DNA from: Diphasiastrum complanatum
Lineage: Eukaryota > Streptophyta > Lycopodiopsida > Lycopodiales > Lycopodiaceae
Direction of reading: 5' to 3'
Assembly (NCBI GenBank): GCA_029204225.1
Contig: CM055101.1
Location: 1,008,987-1,072,986, forward strand
Length of the DNA stretch: 64,000 bases
The position numbers were made by a program, and so were the translations under genes. Numbering within the stretch: position 1 is the stretch's first letter; every line of letters begins with the position of its first letter. The notes under the pieces were generated by a model. It searched no databases and had not been told where the DNA came from. It was given only the letters and a program-made list of their open reading frames with translations. Positions 21,867 to 33,839 of this stretch are shown one piece after another.

Positions 21867-22495
21867 TTTTTCCATTAAAATGCTTTAGTACTCTGATGGA
21901 TGAGACAGTGTGACTTATGAATGTTTATAAAGCTTTGATGACGGGTATTTCTAGATTGCGAATTTATGGGCGGGTAGTCCATATAGCTGTTGAAGCTCTT
22001 CAAGCAGGTGGGGATGATTATGATACCATAGTTCAGGCTCTAAATCATTGCCGACGAGAGATGTCCAGAATACATCAAACAAACAAGCAACTTGTTGATA
22101 TGAAACTTGAGGTAGAGGAGGAGCTTTGGTATTTTGGTAGCAAATATGCAAAGCAATTTGATCCTTGCGCAGTAATTTACCCCATGAAGAGCATAATTTC
22201 TTTTGTTTCAATGATTCTTCTGTTTGGACTCCTTCACATGGATAGTTCTTACTCCGCTAAACTGATTGCGATTTGTTCGACGGGCGAATGGGCTAAATCT
22301 ACGTCTAATTCACATCAAACGCTTATCGAACGAATTGGCTTGCGGTTTAGTGAGGAAACGAAAGAGAAAATCCTTCTAAGAGAATTTGGGAACATGCAAG
22401 CTCATGTGGATAATTTTTTGATTGAATTTCAGTCATTAGGAGAACAGGTTCCGCGTTTGTTGGAATTGCGAATGTCAGACGCGAAGGGTACATGA

Positions 22496-22673
22496 AGGGC
22501 ACCCTTTAGCCTCACTATTAGGCATGAAGGGAAGCAAATAATGGCATATTAAGCATCATATTTTTATGAAGGAAATTCACAAGTGGATAATAATGTTTGT
22601 GTATTGGAAGAGCGTTTGTGTTTTGGAGCAGTGACATAGATGTGACAAATTATGGTTTGGAGCAGCGACATAG

Positions 22674-22725
<52 letters not shown>

Positions 22726-23650
22726 GTTTTTTAGGGTTGTGAGAACATTCGGTGAGAGAATGTGGGCAGTGCTAGACAAAATGAGATTCTAGCATTTTCA
22801 TTGGGCCACGTAGCCCTAGACAAGAGTAAACTGTCATGTGCCGGTTCGCAACTTGTTGGGATATTCAGAATCGTTGCATTCAATGAGCATTAAATATGAC
22901 ATGAAAGGAGGAGGCGCTAGAAATCTCTAGAAATCTCTGGCATCGTCGTTGCCATTGTCATTGCCCTACCATCGTGGTTGCCATTGCCATCTTGTTGCCT
23001 TTGCTGCCATCATGTTGGCTTGTTAAAAATTGCATTTCCATCTCGCTGCCTTCGCTGCCATTGCCATCGTGTTGCCTTGCTAACATTTGACATTGTCATT
23101 GACATCTCGCTCCCTTTGCTGCCAGCAAAACGTGGTGCTGCTAGGGATACCTCTTTGCTGCCCTCGCTTGTAGGGAATGCTTGCTACCAGGGAAACATTC
23201 TGTGGATTTACTGCCAGGGATACCTCTTTGCTACCTTTGCTGCCAGGGAAACATTTTACTGCTACCTTTGCTGTCAGGGAAACATGGAGCTTGTTGTAGT
23301 GTTGGAATCAGAAGTTGTTGGTCCTGTTGGAAGGGATAGAGCGATAGATCAGTGAATGTGCAGTATCCACGAGATCATTCACATCGCGTGCTTGAGTGCT
23401 GATATTTTAGAATTTTTTGAATGTTGAGATGAAAAATAGCAATAATGTGAGTTGAGAGAGAGAGAGAGAGTCTGGGCTCTTGCAAGAGAGGACACATGCG
23501 AGCCAGGAGAAGCAATGAAGGATCGAGCATGTGTGCGGAAGGGATAGGACGGAGGGAGACATTTAATGGTGAGCTTGCTGACAAAAGGGAATAAAGCAGC
23601 GCTAGCATTAGTTTTGGTGTTTGTTACATTTTTAGGCGGATCATTCTAGT
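22496..23650. other. No gene; microsatellite and low-complexity sequence
   Basis: A pure GA tract occupies 22,676-22,722. From about 22,930 to 23,300 runs a degenerate repeat of 'ttgccattgcc', 'cttgctgcc' and 'tgctgccagggaaacatt' modules. A 125-codon Cys-rich frame through it reflects the repeat and is not a credible gene. A short GA run lies at 23,455-23,470. Confidence 0.7.
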
Positions 23651-23860
23651 GGCATATTGCTTTTCCTATCAACACTATGTTGTGGCTGTGGCTGTGGGCG
23701 CAGGCTGGATTGATAGCGTACCTGCTGCTTGCACAGATTCACAATCAATCTTTCTGGTGGCATATTACTTTTCCTCTCAGTGCTATGCTGTGGCTGTGGC
23801 TGTGGGCGCAGGCTGGATTGATAGCGCACTTGCTTTTGCACAGATTCACAAGGTGTCTTC
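23651..23860 (+). repeat. Two tandem copies of a 108-bp unit
   Basis: The block beginning 'ggcatatt(g/a)cttttcct' at 23,651 is repeated at 23,759 with a few substitutions. Both copies contain 'gctgtggctgtgggcgcagg'. It lies at the 5' edge of the Copia pol fragment. Confidence 0.85.
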
Positions 23861-25378
23861 AATTATGATTGATGGTAAAGTGGATGGATCTAACATTCTT
23901 GATGTTGATGAGAAGGATCCTACTTTGGATGGTTGTGATGATGGACCTTCATCAAGTCAAAAGTCAAGGAGAACATCAAGAGAAAGACAAGTACCTTCAA
24001 GGCTCACATATGATCAAAAGGGTAAGCAAGTAGTTTCTGGAAATTATGTTACTTTCCTAACCTCTTTGGATGAGCCTACAAGTGTAGATCAACCAAGGAA
24101 AGAAGAGGAGTGGATCCAAGCAATGGATCTTGAGTATCAAGCTCTTATGAAGAATGGAACATGGAGATTGGTGGAGTTGCCTAAGGACAAGAAAGCTATT
24201 GGATGCAAATGGATCTTCAAGGTGAAGACAAACCAAGATGGATCTATCAACAAGTACAAGGCAAGGTTAGTGGAAAAAGGTATGCTCAACAACAAGGAAA
24301 TGTCTATGATGAGACCTTTGCACCCGTGGCAAAGATGGTAAGCATTCGAGTCATCATTTCACTTGCTACACTTTATGGATGGGATCTATGGCAAATGGAA
24401 ATTTCAAATGCATTCTTGAATGGTGATCTTGAGGAGGAAGTATACATGGAGCAACCCGAGAGCTACATCTCATCAACAAAGCCAAATCATGTGTGTCTTC
24501 TACAAAAGAGTTTGTATGGCCTTAAGCAAGCACCAAGGAGTTGGTATGCTAAGCTTAACACTTTTTTACTCTCTCAAGGATTTGTTATGAGTGAGTATGA
24601 TCATTCACTTTATTATAGGTTTGCTGGAAATGATGTTACCATCTTGCTAATCTATGTGGATGATATCATCTTGAGTGGTGGAGACAATCAAGATGTGGAG
24701 GATATCAAGAATGCTCTTAAGAAGGAGTTTGAGGTGCATGATCTTGGTAATTTGCATTACATTTTAGGAATAGAAGTCATTATATCTTCTCAATCTACTT
24801 TCATTTTTCAAGAGAAGTATGCTAATTCTATTCTAGAAAGATTTCATATGGTAGATGCAAAAGCTATTGATACACCTATGGAGTCTCATGTAAAGCTTAC
24901 TATAAGAGGTAATGAAAATCCTTCAAGGACATTACTCTCTATAGAAAGCTAGTTGGTTCACTCATCTATCTAACCATTACTAGACCTGATCTAAGCTATT
25001 GTGTTGGAAGATTGAGTCAATTCATGCAAGATCCTAGTGAGGAGCATTGGAAGCTAGGAAAGCAAGTTTTGAGGTACATCATTGGAACTCGAGATTTTGG
25101 CATATTGTATGAGGGATCATCACCTAATCTTTTTGGATTTTCAGATTCGGACTATTCTGGAGATGTAATGGATAGGAAATCCATTAGTTCTTATTGTATT
25201 TTCATAGGTGATGGAGCTATATCATGGATGTCAAAGAAACAAGCCACTATCTCATTGTCATCTAGTGAGGCCGTAGCTGATATCTTCACCAAAGCATTGG
25301 GAAAAGACTTGTTCATGAAGCATAGGACTTCACTTGGAGTATTATCAAAGTCTATGCTAAAACTAGTTGAAGAGGGAG
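23860..25378 (+). pseudogene. Element F: Copia pol C-terminal part (RT-RNase H)
   Basis: The frame begins in the integrase/RT linker and runs into RT (RLTYDQKGKQ, then GTWRLVELPKDKKAIGCKWI). It shifts near 24,290 and continues with NVYDETFAPVAKMVSIR, QAPRSWYAKL and the catalytic YVDD (about 24,652). Another shift near 24,930 leads to RNase H (TRPDLSYCVGRLSQ, FGFSDSDYSGDVMDRKS). An internal deletion joins SLSSSEA to VADIFTKAL, removing about 70 residues of RNase H. Gag, protease and most of integrase are absent. It was once the pol of an autonomous element whose LTR (25,379-26,024) is related to that of element B. Confidence 0.9.
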
Positions 25379-26024
25379 TGTGAAAGATTCAACTAGTTTC
25401 ATCACATTTTGCAATATATATTTGGCATATTGAGGCCAAAACTTGTTTTAGACTTAGAGGTTGACTTTTCAAAGTTCATTAGTCTAAATTTCATTTGAAT
25501 AAACACTTTTTGAAAGTGTGGGAAAGATAGAATGCGAGTTTGAGTAGATTCAATTTGAATAAGTTGGGTACATTGAATCTAGACCCAAAATTGGTAGGGT
25601 TAGCATTTTGGTGGGAAAGCCAAGTGGCCAAATAGGGTCTGGACCTGCTATAAAAGGATGTAACTCATGGAGAGAGTCATCTTCTCTATCCTCTATCTCA
25701 TTTCATGCTTATACATGGTTCTCTTGAGTTCTACTATCCATTGGTGCACTATCTTGGTGATTGCTTGGCATTCTATGTGTAGAATGATCTATATTTGCTA
25801 TTTTTGGATCCACACGTGTTAAATACAGTAGCTTGCTGGTTTTGTACGGACAACAACAGTACATAATCATTTCATTCAAGTTTGATCAAGTTCTATTAGT
25901 GTTTGCATCTCAAATTGTGGGTAGATGCTGATTTTTCTACATTGGTGAAATTGGTAGTGTATTTCTCTTTCTAACCAAAGATCATTCAAGTAGATTGGAT
26001 CTTAAGGATCTGAAATCTTTCACA
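25379..26024 (+). repeat. Element F 3' LTR (646 bp)
   Basis: Follows the polypurine tract AAGAGGGAG (25,370-25,378). It begins TGTGAAAGATTCAAC and ends GAAATCTTTCACA. It contains 'tccacacgtgttaaa', a variant of the palindrome seen in other LTRs. No 5' LTR partner is present in the window. Relatives: 26,128-26,420, 31,755-32,081 (inverted) and 44,843-45,402. Confidence 0.85.
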
Positions 26025-26029
26025 TTTGT

Positions 26030-26110
26030 CACCACCATGGTCAATATCATTTCTGAAGACACGTACAAGAGATTGAACATGAAGTGGTCAAATCATAGTG
26101 ATCAACATAA
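26030..26110 (+). pseudogene. Possible retroelement protease scrap
   Basis: The frame MVNIISEDTYKRLNMKW resembles the stretch after the active site of Gypsy-type proteases (...NIISxETYKxL). It is about 25 codons long, with nothing else of the protease visible. Confidence 0.3.
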
Positions 26111-26127
26111 TATCTTGGGTTCACTTA

Positions 26128-26420
26128 TCCATTGGTGCACTATCTTGGTGATATCTTGCAATCTTGTGTGTAGAATGCTCATATTTTGCTATTTTTGAGT
26201 CCACACGTGGGAAGTACAATAGGGTATCGTTATTGTACGGACAAAAACTTCATTTTGTCATATATTTGATGTTTGATCAAGTTCTTATTGAGTTTGCATC
26301 TCTTTCATTGAGTAGATACTGATTTTTCTACATTGGCAATGTTGTATGTTGTGTTGACTATCTAACCAAAGATCAAAGGACACATTTTGGATCTTATTGA
26401 TCTAAAATTCTTCATATTAA
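26128..26420 (+). repeat. LTR 3' half, element F/B family
   Basis: From 'tccattggtgcactatcttgg' to 'ggatcttattgatctaaaat' this matches the 3' half of the element F LTR, and matches the element B LTR (45,245-45,400) even more closely. The 5' half and any internal region are missing. Confidence 0.75.
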
Positions 26421-26486
26421 ATGAAGAAACTAAGAGTTTCAATCTTTCAAAGCCTTAGCATTTTTTTCCTTTGTTGTTTTTCTTGA

Positions 26487-27620
26487 CTGTTGCATTTTGA
26501 ACTATGTTTCGCACAGTCTGCATTTTTGAACTGTTTCATCTCACAGTTCGCATTTTTGGTCATGAGGAAAATTTAACACTAAGTAAAAAACACATAGAAA
26601 ATGATTTTAGCCAACTCTTGCGACACTGTCGCATTTTCGAGAAAGGGCGACACTGTTTTTAAATGCCTTAGAAATGTTTTCTGGCCTACTGTCATGCTTT
26701 TCGTATTTTGGGAAAAAGCGATATTGTCGGCTTTTTCACCCTTCCGAAAAAAGCAACATTGACGAGTTGTTCACCCTTCAAAGAAAAAGTGATGTTGTTT
26801 CCAAATGCCTTAGAAAAGCTTTCTAGCCAACTATCGTATTTTTGCCTTTAAAAAAAAATGACACTCGCCAAATGCCTTCCTGATAAAAATGAAGGTGCCC
26901 ATAAAAAAGTGAGACTGCCTTTGAAAAGCAACTCTACCCTTGAAAATGTGACACTGCCCTTAAAATTGTGACACTGTCTTTTGGCAAAATGTGAAGGTCT
27001 GCAATATGAAATGGGGCAGAAAGCGGCTAATGCACAGAGGATAGCGACGAAAAACTAGAATCAGTTTTGATTAAGCCTAATGCATTTCTTTTCATTAGAT
27101 CTTTTAACTTAATCAGTTCCCTGGATTGACCACATAAGAACGAGATCACAGATGTAGACTGATGTAGTCATATATAATAGACAGAACCGTAAAAGGTTTG
27201 AGATAGTTTCAGAGTGAGATTACAGATTGGCAGTAGCTAGTCATATTATTCGTGAGAGAAAACATCTCTCTTATGCCAATGTCTGATACGGAAAATATAC
27301 AACACTCAAAAAAATTATTGTAAATTCAAATCTGATAATAGAAGCAATTTTTTTAATGCTCTGTTTTGTGATGTGTATGATCTACAATATTGGAATGCAT
27401 GCTAGCAATAGATATCTTTCTGCTGTTGTTTTACTCAACATTATCTGTTGTGTACAAGTTTAATTTTACAATGGATTGTGAGAAGCGATCTAGGGCTTGT
27501 AAGAGAATTAGACCATAGTCAGTAGTAGTAGCTATTCCTGCCAAGTTGGCTCTATCCAGCCTTCACCTTCAGGAACGTCGTAGACTCTCATCAACGGAGT
27601 TGTTTCACTCTTTCCCATCA
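26487..27620 (+). repeat. Element E1 5' LTR (approximate start)
   Basis: It ends ...TTTCCCATCA just before a PBS at 27,622, which fixes the 3' end. The start is uncertain; TGTTGCATTTTG at 26,487 is a candidate. The region 26,600-27,000 is a degenerate array of modules such as 'gcgacactg', 'aaatgccttagaaa' and 'cccttgaaaa'. The same modules recur at 47,760-47,990 in the 3' LTR of E2. Confidence 0.65.
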
Positions 27621-27621
27621 A

Positions 27622-27634
27622 TGGTATCAGAGCC
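27622..27634 (+). other. Primer-binding site of element E1
   Basis: TGGTATCAGAGCC, two bases after the LTR end CATCA, an initiator Met-tRNA type site. In E2 the equivalent site (45,733-45,745) is mutated to TGGTTTCAGAGCC. Confidence 0.9.
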
Positions 27635-27674
27635 AAAAAAGCTCTATTAGACCTCCGTCTGATTCCTTCAGGTT

Positions 27675-28289
27675 ATGGCATCCATTAGCAGCATTCAATC
27701 AAAATTTGCACGATCCTTGACTCCTCAAGATCAAACTTCCTAACATGGAAGATGAAGACTTCTCTCATACTGAAAGGAGAATGTCTATGGCTCTAAATTG
27801 ATGGCACAGAAAAAATGCCCACAACCGCTGGCAAAGAGCTATGGGAATGGAGAGAAAGAAATGACAAGCCAGTAGTCGTCCTATCTTTCTCCATCGAAGA
27901 TAGCTTGACACTTGATCTAGCCACACCCTCAAATGCAAGAGAAAATGCTGGATACCTTGCTGACTAGATTTCATACAAAATCACGAAGCCAAATTATGCT
28001 TCTTGAAGATCAGCTGACCAATCTAAGACGGGATGGTAAAGACCTCACCTCCTTTATCAGAAAAATGAAGGATCTATTTTTCTCACTACACAACTCTGGA
28101 ACAAAGAATGCAGTCTCAATAGAAAAGCAACTCACATGCCTACTACGAGCTCTACTAAGATCGTTTCAGATGATCCAAACATTGCTTGCTAAAGATCCAC
28201 AGATGATCCTTGAGAAGGCTATAATCAAGATTAGAGAAGAAGTGAAAGTCGGTGAACACCTTGATGAGAAGGATAGCTCTGATCAATAG
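27675..28289 (+). pseudogene. Element E1 Copia gag, decayed
   Basis: It starts ATGGCATCCATTAGCAGC as in E2. The first 85 codons contain several stops. From 27,933 the frame is open with MLDTLLTRFHTKSRSQIMLL and DLTSFIRKMKDLFFSLHNSG, a UBN2-type gag, and stops at 28,287 before any zinc knuckle. Downstream sequence is unrelated, so the element is truncated within gag. Confidence 0.8.
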
Positions 28290-29224
28290 CAAACAATCTT
28301 CACACAAGCAATCTCCAACTAAAAAAACTTGATGATTAATAATGGGTGTTGAAAGCTCAACAAATTCTAATTTTGTTTTTTTGGGCTATGACTATACAAT
28401 TCAAAATATGCTCATGCCCAGGGGTCCAAAAGCACATTTTTATGCAACTTAGGATTGTTCTACAATGTGGGTTTGTCCCTTGGGACTGTTCTAGAATGTG
28501 GTTTTGTCTTTGGTATGTTAGCTTTTAGTATTTTTTAATTGATTAACTATAGAATCCAAGAATTTGAGGAGCTAAGGAGACCACTTTGTTTCTAGTATTT
28601 TGTATTATAAATAGGTCTTAGTAACTCTTGTTTATGTAATATGGTCCTTGATTTTGCCTTTAGTTTTTTTTCCATGATTTTCCATGATTGATCATCCTTT
28701 GCTTATTAGTTAACACCATGTCTACCCAAGAGAATTCAAATTTTTTCAAGACCTAGATAGCTACTTATGCTTGGGTACTAATGAAACATTAGTTGTGCTG
28801 GTTGGCTAAGATTTTTGTTTTTTGATATCTATTTTATTATTTAGATATGGATTCTTTGATTTTTTGCATTGCACATATGCCTTTTCTAAGCTTTACCTGA
28901 TGACACCATTGACTTCTCAAATTAATTTATCAATAAATCTCAACCAACACAATGGAGTGTAGGCTTGACTGGAGGATTGGTCAACATGCCTCCTTGCAAG
29001 CGTTAAACACTTACACCACGAAAAAATCTCTATTCACTACCTACGAGCTTCTATAGCTCTTCTGCCTCATTCTCCTCCATGTAGAAGATCTATGATGGTT
29101 TTGATCCCCATGAAACTTCTCATTATTGAGGTTGCACTTGTCCATGGCCTTCTATTGGTAGATTGATTACACTAGAGCACCTCCCTACAACAACTTATAG
29201 TAGCAAAAACAATCAAGTATGAAG
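28290..29224. other. No gene recognised
   Basis: A-T rich sequence with only short frames and no LTR end or PBS that I can support. Confidence 0.6.
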
Positions 29225-31141
29225 TGTGAGAATTTGCAAATATTAAGCTTGATAAATACATAGTTTAGTGCACATGTTGTAATCCACACGTGTCAGCATG
29301 TTCACACATGTGAGAATAGGCCTAGGGTAGTTAGGACCTAATCATAGGAGTGAGTTAGGTTGTTCAGTCAAGTTTCCTACAATTTAGGAGCAGACTCCTC
29401 AAATCATGGAGGTAGATGAGTAACCTAACCATCAAATCCGCATAACTCTAGGGTTAGGTAAGATTGACATATAAGGGCAAAAATGTCAATCAGGCTCCTT
29501 GAAACATGTTGGATTTTCACCTAACATCCAAGGAAGAGCCTCATTGTACTTTTAATCTATCATTCCATACATGCAAGATAGAGATTTGAGAGCAAATTGG
29601 CATGCAATCTCGAGTTTTTCCCACATTTGTCTTGTGATTTTATGATTTCTTTGTGAACTAAACTTGATTACTTTCAAACTTTGATAACAGGCCGTATTGG
29701 AGGCCATACCACACACGTGTGAGGTCAGATTTGCATGTTTGATCATCATTTTTGATTGCTCTTGATTGTGTGATCCAAAATTGCTAATCTAGATCAAGAA
29801 ATTGATGACTAGTTTTGGATGTATAAATAAATCAATCACTCTTGGAGTCTTTTGTAGGCTCATTTATGGTCCTGAGTACTGTACTTGTAAAACATTGTCA
29901 AAAATCTATCTTGGTCATTTTATGATTTTATGTTTGTGAGTACATTTCACATGTGTGGAGCATGTTCCCACATGTGTAAAATAGTTAGAATTAGTTTACA
30001 ATGTTGACTTTAGGGGTATCATGAAGATTGCTAGTCAAGCATCTTGGTGTCACAGGTGATAGGACCAATTTTGGCTTTAGAGGTCAAATGGTCAGTACAC
30101 ATGTTTTGTCATGATTAGGCCGAAATTCAATTGTGATGTAACTCAAACTACTTAGGTTGCTTACACATGTCAAATTTAGGTTTGATGAGTGATGCACCCT
30201 ATGTGGTGGCAAAAGTCAAAGGGTCCAATCATAAGAGAGAGATGTGTTGGAAGGGTCCAATTAAAAGTGAGGGATGTTGCATCACACATCCAATAAGATT
30301 AGAGATGCTATGTTTAAGGGGTCCAATAAGAATCAAGCATGGATCTCCATGAGTTTCTATATGTACTTTTATTCCCTTCATTAATGTATGAGAGATCTAT
30401 GAGTTTTTGAGTCAATTTGGAGATTTGCCAATTTTGCTTGTATTGCCTTCTCTCTCTAGATGAGCCCAAAAGTGGGATTTTCTCTCTCTACCCAAGGAGA
30501 GGAGCTTGTTGGGACTTAGTTTATTTAATGAAATCTTCCACACATGTGAAACACCTTTTGGTAATGAATGAATACATGTAGAATGGTCTTTTTGCCTTAG
30601 ATCTTGTCATTGATCTTGGATTTCAAATTTGGTGCTGGATAGCTTGTTTGAAAGCTAGTTTTGTCTAGTTTTTGTAGCAATTTGTTTCAATCCATTTGAT
30701 GAGCTAATCAAAAGTTATAAGCTTTTGAAGAGGGTTAGGTAGGGCACCTAGACCTGTGTGGACACATTTGGTTTGATCATATCTTGCTAGTTTGACCAAA
30801 AAATTCAATAAGAGGCTTGCCAATGTCATCTATTTGAGATATAGTCATCATTTGGAGGTCATAGTCACTTTCTTTCATACAATTGGCTTGTATTTGAGTG
30901 ATTTGTGGATTCTTGGAGTGTTTCACACGTGCCAAAGATAGTTTGACCCAAACTTTGCCTATCCTCCATCAATTGATGAGAGTTTGATCTAGTTTGAGGG
31001 AGATTGGTAGAGCTAGTGAGATCCATCTCACATTTTGTTGCAAGATCTTGCATAGGAGTTGATAGTACACCTTTCAAGGATCCTATAATGAGAGAGAAGC
31101 AACATTTTATTGTCTAAATCACTAGGAATCTTCACTATTAC
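29225..31141 (+). repeat. Element D: LTR-like and leader sequence
   Basis: It begins TGTGAGAATTTGCAAATATT, which resembles the LTR start of element G (TGTTAGAATTTAGCAATTTT), and it carries several CACACGTGTG/CACATGTG palindromes (29,285, 29,302, 29,712, 29,947, 30,538). It leads to a gag start at 31,142. I could not place the LTR/leader border, because no TGGTATCAGAGC site is present. Short plus-strand frames here (e.g. 30,167-30,352) are not convincing. Confidence 0.5.
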
Positions 31142-31420
31142 ATGGCATCTACGGGTTCCTTTCTATTGCAATATAGTGAGAGACTATCTACCTCCAACTA
31201 TTCTATTTGGAAGGCTAGAATGGAGTCCATTTTGGTGATCCAAGATGTGAAGAAGATTGTTCTAGGACTTGAGGAGGAGCCTCAAGAGCTCCAAGAGGTC
31301 CAAAAGCACAAAAAGAGAGCTAGGATGGCTCTACATATCATAAAGATAAATGTTTCAAATAAATTGTTGTGTGATATTTGGCTTCACAAATCACCTATAC
31401 TGAGGGCGACTCTTTCCTAG
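31142..31420 (+). pseudogene. Element D Copia gag, N-terminal fragment
   Basis: MASTGSFLLQYSERLSTSNY, then IWKARMESILVIQDVKKIVL and a KKRARMALHIIKINVSNK stretch: a DUF4219-type gag start, closest in pattern to the gags of elements A and G. After about residue 80 the sequence leaves gag (WLHKSPILRATLS) and stops, so it is truncated. Confidence 0.85.
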
Positions 31421-31754
31421 AAAGTTGTCTATATTGTATTGATTATCGTAGGCATACGTTGGATTTGCAGCAAATTGGATAGCTCTTTCTCCAAAGTGCT
31501 AGGTTCCTCAAATTTTCTCTGAATCTAGTTGTAGCAGACCTTTGCAAATTGCACCTCAACAATAATTTGATAAGGATCCAATCAAGAGTTTTGCTACCAT
31601 TCACGCAATCACAAAGAGCTTAATCCACCATAGCTATCAAACATGAAGAGCTCAATACAAGACTAAGAACTTCCAAAAGCCAACTGTACATAATGAACAA
31701 AAAAAAACTACATATAGCTTATGTCGTGTTTTTTAGGGTGGGCTCCATTACATG
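31421..31754. other. No gene recognised
   Basis: Spacer between the truncated gag of element D and an inverted LTR fragment. No supportable frame. Confidence 0.6.
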
Positions 31755-32081
31755 GTGAATGAGATAGAGAAGAGAGAAGATCACTCTGTCCATGAGTTAC
31801 ATCCTTTTATAACAGGTCCAAACTCTATTTGGCCACTTGGCTTTCCCTCCAAAATGCTACCCTACTATTTCTGGGCCTAGATTCAAAGTACCCAACATTC
31901 AAATATGAATCTACTCAAACTCGACTTCTAACTTTCCCACACTTTCAAAAAGTGTCTATTCAAATGAAATTTAGACTAATGAACTTTGAAAAGTCAAACT
32001 ATGTGTCTAAAACAGAGTTGGTCTCAATTTGCCAAATATGAAAATATAGCGAATATGATCAAACTAGTTGAATCTGTCACA
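31755..32081 (-). repeat. Inverted LTR 5' half, element F/B family
   Basis: On the minus strand it begins TGTGACAGATTCAACTAGTT (from 32,081), matching the LTR start of element F, and runs through 'tttgaaagtgtgggaaagt' to the 'ctcatggacagagtgatc' region. The 3' half is missing. Plus-strand frames within it are shadows. Confidence 0.8.
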
Positions 32082-33839
32082 ATTTCTAATCTCAACAATT
32101 GGCATAATCTAGTTCTTTAATCTTTGACCCTTATGGCACTTCAAGTATAGTTCGGCCAGTAAATATTGAGTGATAGGATGAGTGCCACGATACTTTTAAG
32201 GCTTGTGGTATTTTGGCCTTTGGTACGGTCTTCACCCGTACCAAAATTTTTTACATTAGCATAACTCCACACATTTTAGAAACAAATCTCCAATTCTAAT
32301 GATAGATCAACATTAGCAAAATGTGACTCAACAATGCAACATTTGGATACAATTAGTTATACATTCAAGGGAGATTATCTTGGATTGCATAGGATTGAAC
32401 AAGACTAGAATAATCTTCATTTAGTCCCTTCAAGACAACCTGAACTAGCTCTATTTGATTGATTGGCACCACAATGCATGTTAGCTTTCTATTGTAGTAT
32501 TTCACTCTAAGCACACAGCTTTGAACACTTTCTCCTATCCTGTTGGTTGCTTAGGAGGATTTTGTTTTTCAGGATGATAATAGATAGCCTTTAATGTATC
32601 CAAGCAATTTTAGAAGAGACACATACTCCCATCTCTCAAAAATCTCATTGGACATATTCACCTTTATGCAATGAAGTGACATTCTAGATCTCTTCTTGAA
32701 CAACACAAACTACACGCTTGTGAGTCGTGATTAAAAATGATGTTGTTAGTTCTTGCAACATAATATTGTTGTAGACTCAAGATTAGCAAAATCCACAAAG
32801 ATCTTGACTATTTCAATCTCGTCCAATGTCAGGAATCCTGAAATTTGTCTTGATTTCCATATCTAATGACCCCTAATAGAGTGGAGTGGATCTTATTTGA
32901 TTTAAACTTAAACTATTTCAAATCATGAGAATTCAAATAAAGGTAATTAATGATCTAGCAGCAAGGGTCGGAAGAGACCTTGGAATAGGTGGATTTGATT
33001 CAGACAGTATACCACAACCTATTACGAGGTCTATTCCAAGGATGGGCATTAGCATACATTAGTATTTTTTGAGTTTTTTTTTTTTCAAAAATTGGAGTTT
33101 TCAGGTGATTTGTTGCTTAATCATTCTAGTCCTTTACTTAGTAAAATGTGAGACACCAATGCAACCTTTTTTTCTAATCTCATAGGGCATTGAAGCCTCA
33201 CTTATTTTGATTGTACCAGACCTTGAGTTCCTATTTGTGATTGTTGTCCATAGATTACTAGTTTCAAGTTTCATAACTAGTTAGGTTGTTGATTACGTTT
33301 GTCCTTCAAGTATTGCTTGACCAATAATGGACCAAGAATCTTTTGAAATATGCTTGCCCCCTTTATTTGATTTTAGAGCCTTGATAGTCTTGTTGAGTTT
33401 GTTTCCCAGCATATATTTGAAGTGACTTGGTTTCCCAACATATATTTGAAGTGAGTTATACAAAAGTTCCAATAATCTTTTGAAATATGCTTTTTAGAAG
33501 ATATATACAAGTAGAGTCCAACAAATATATTTGGGCCAATTAATCTACATAGCATTTATTTGTTTAATAGTTACTCTCTTTAGATTTATTACCTCTGCCT
33601 TCTACCCAAGGACATGACACTTGATTGGCTACATGCTGCCCTTAGAGAAGTCTCCGGAAACAACTAGGAAGTAATAGAGAGAGAGCGGGAATTTGCAAGG
33701 GGGTGCGATTTACATGTAAGATATGATGATCATCATTCACATGTTAACCCATTTGTACATACAATTTTGTACATGTTTGTTTTTTCTCTAACACATTTTG
33801 TTCTATTTCGTTTAGTGCAAAAAATGCAATACACTGTGG
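32082..33839. other. No gene recognised
   Basis: A-T rich intergenic sequence. The only structure I noticed is an 11-bp inverted repeat, CCTTGGAATAG (32,978-32,988) with CTATTCCAAGG (33,031-33,041), and a T-rich run near 33,068. Confidence 0.55.

Larger units (their letters stand above)
16111..22495 (+). pseudogene. ROH1/BPS1-like (DUF793) gene split by LTR element A
   Basis: The N-terminal part (16,111-16,310) starts MVFVNSLRSHGHG and holds an in-frame TAG at 16,237. Element A is inserted after 16,310. The rest resumes at 21,872 and is open from 21,917 to the stop at 22,493-22,495. The 3' part shows MNVYKALMTGISRL, a helical 'CRREMSRIHQTNKQLVDMKL' stretch, a hydrophobic segment (SIISFVSMILLFGLL), then EWAKSTSNSHQTLIERI and a terminal LLREFGNMQAHVDNFLIEF. 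That order (helices, hydrophobic segment, W-A helix, charged C-terminal helix) is typical of ROH1/BPS1-like proteins. A 1-bp deletion relative to copy a lies just before the insertion. A stop, a frameshift and an insertion make it non-functional; the TAG may predate the insertion. Confidence 0.65.

Noticed and set aside
22978-23355. 125-codon Cys-rich frame
   Set aside because: It follows a degenerate 'tgccattgcc' repeat, so its composition reflects the repeat.
23649-23868. Ala/Val-rich frames over the 108-bp tandem duplicate
   Set aside because: Short frames created by the duplicated unit; no domain and no start context.
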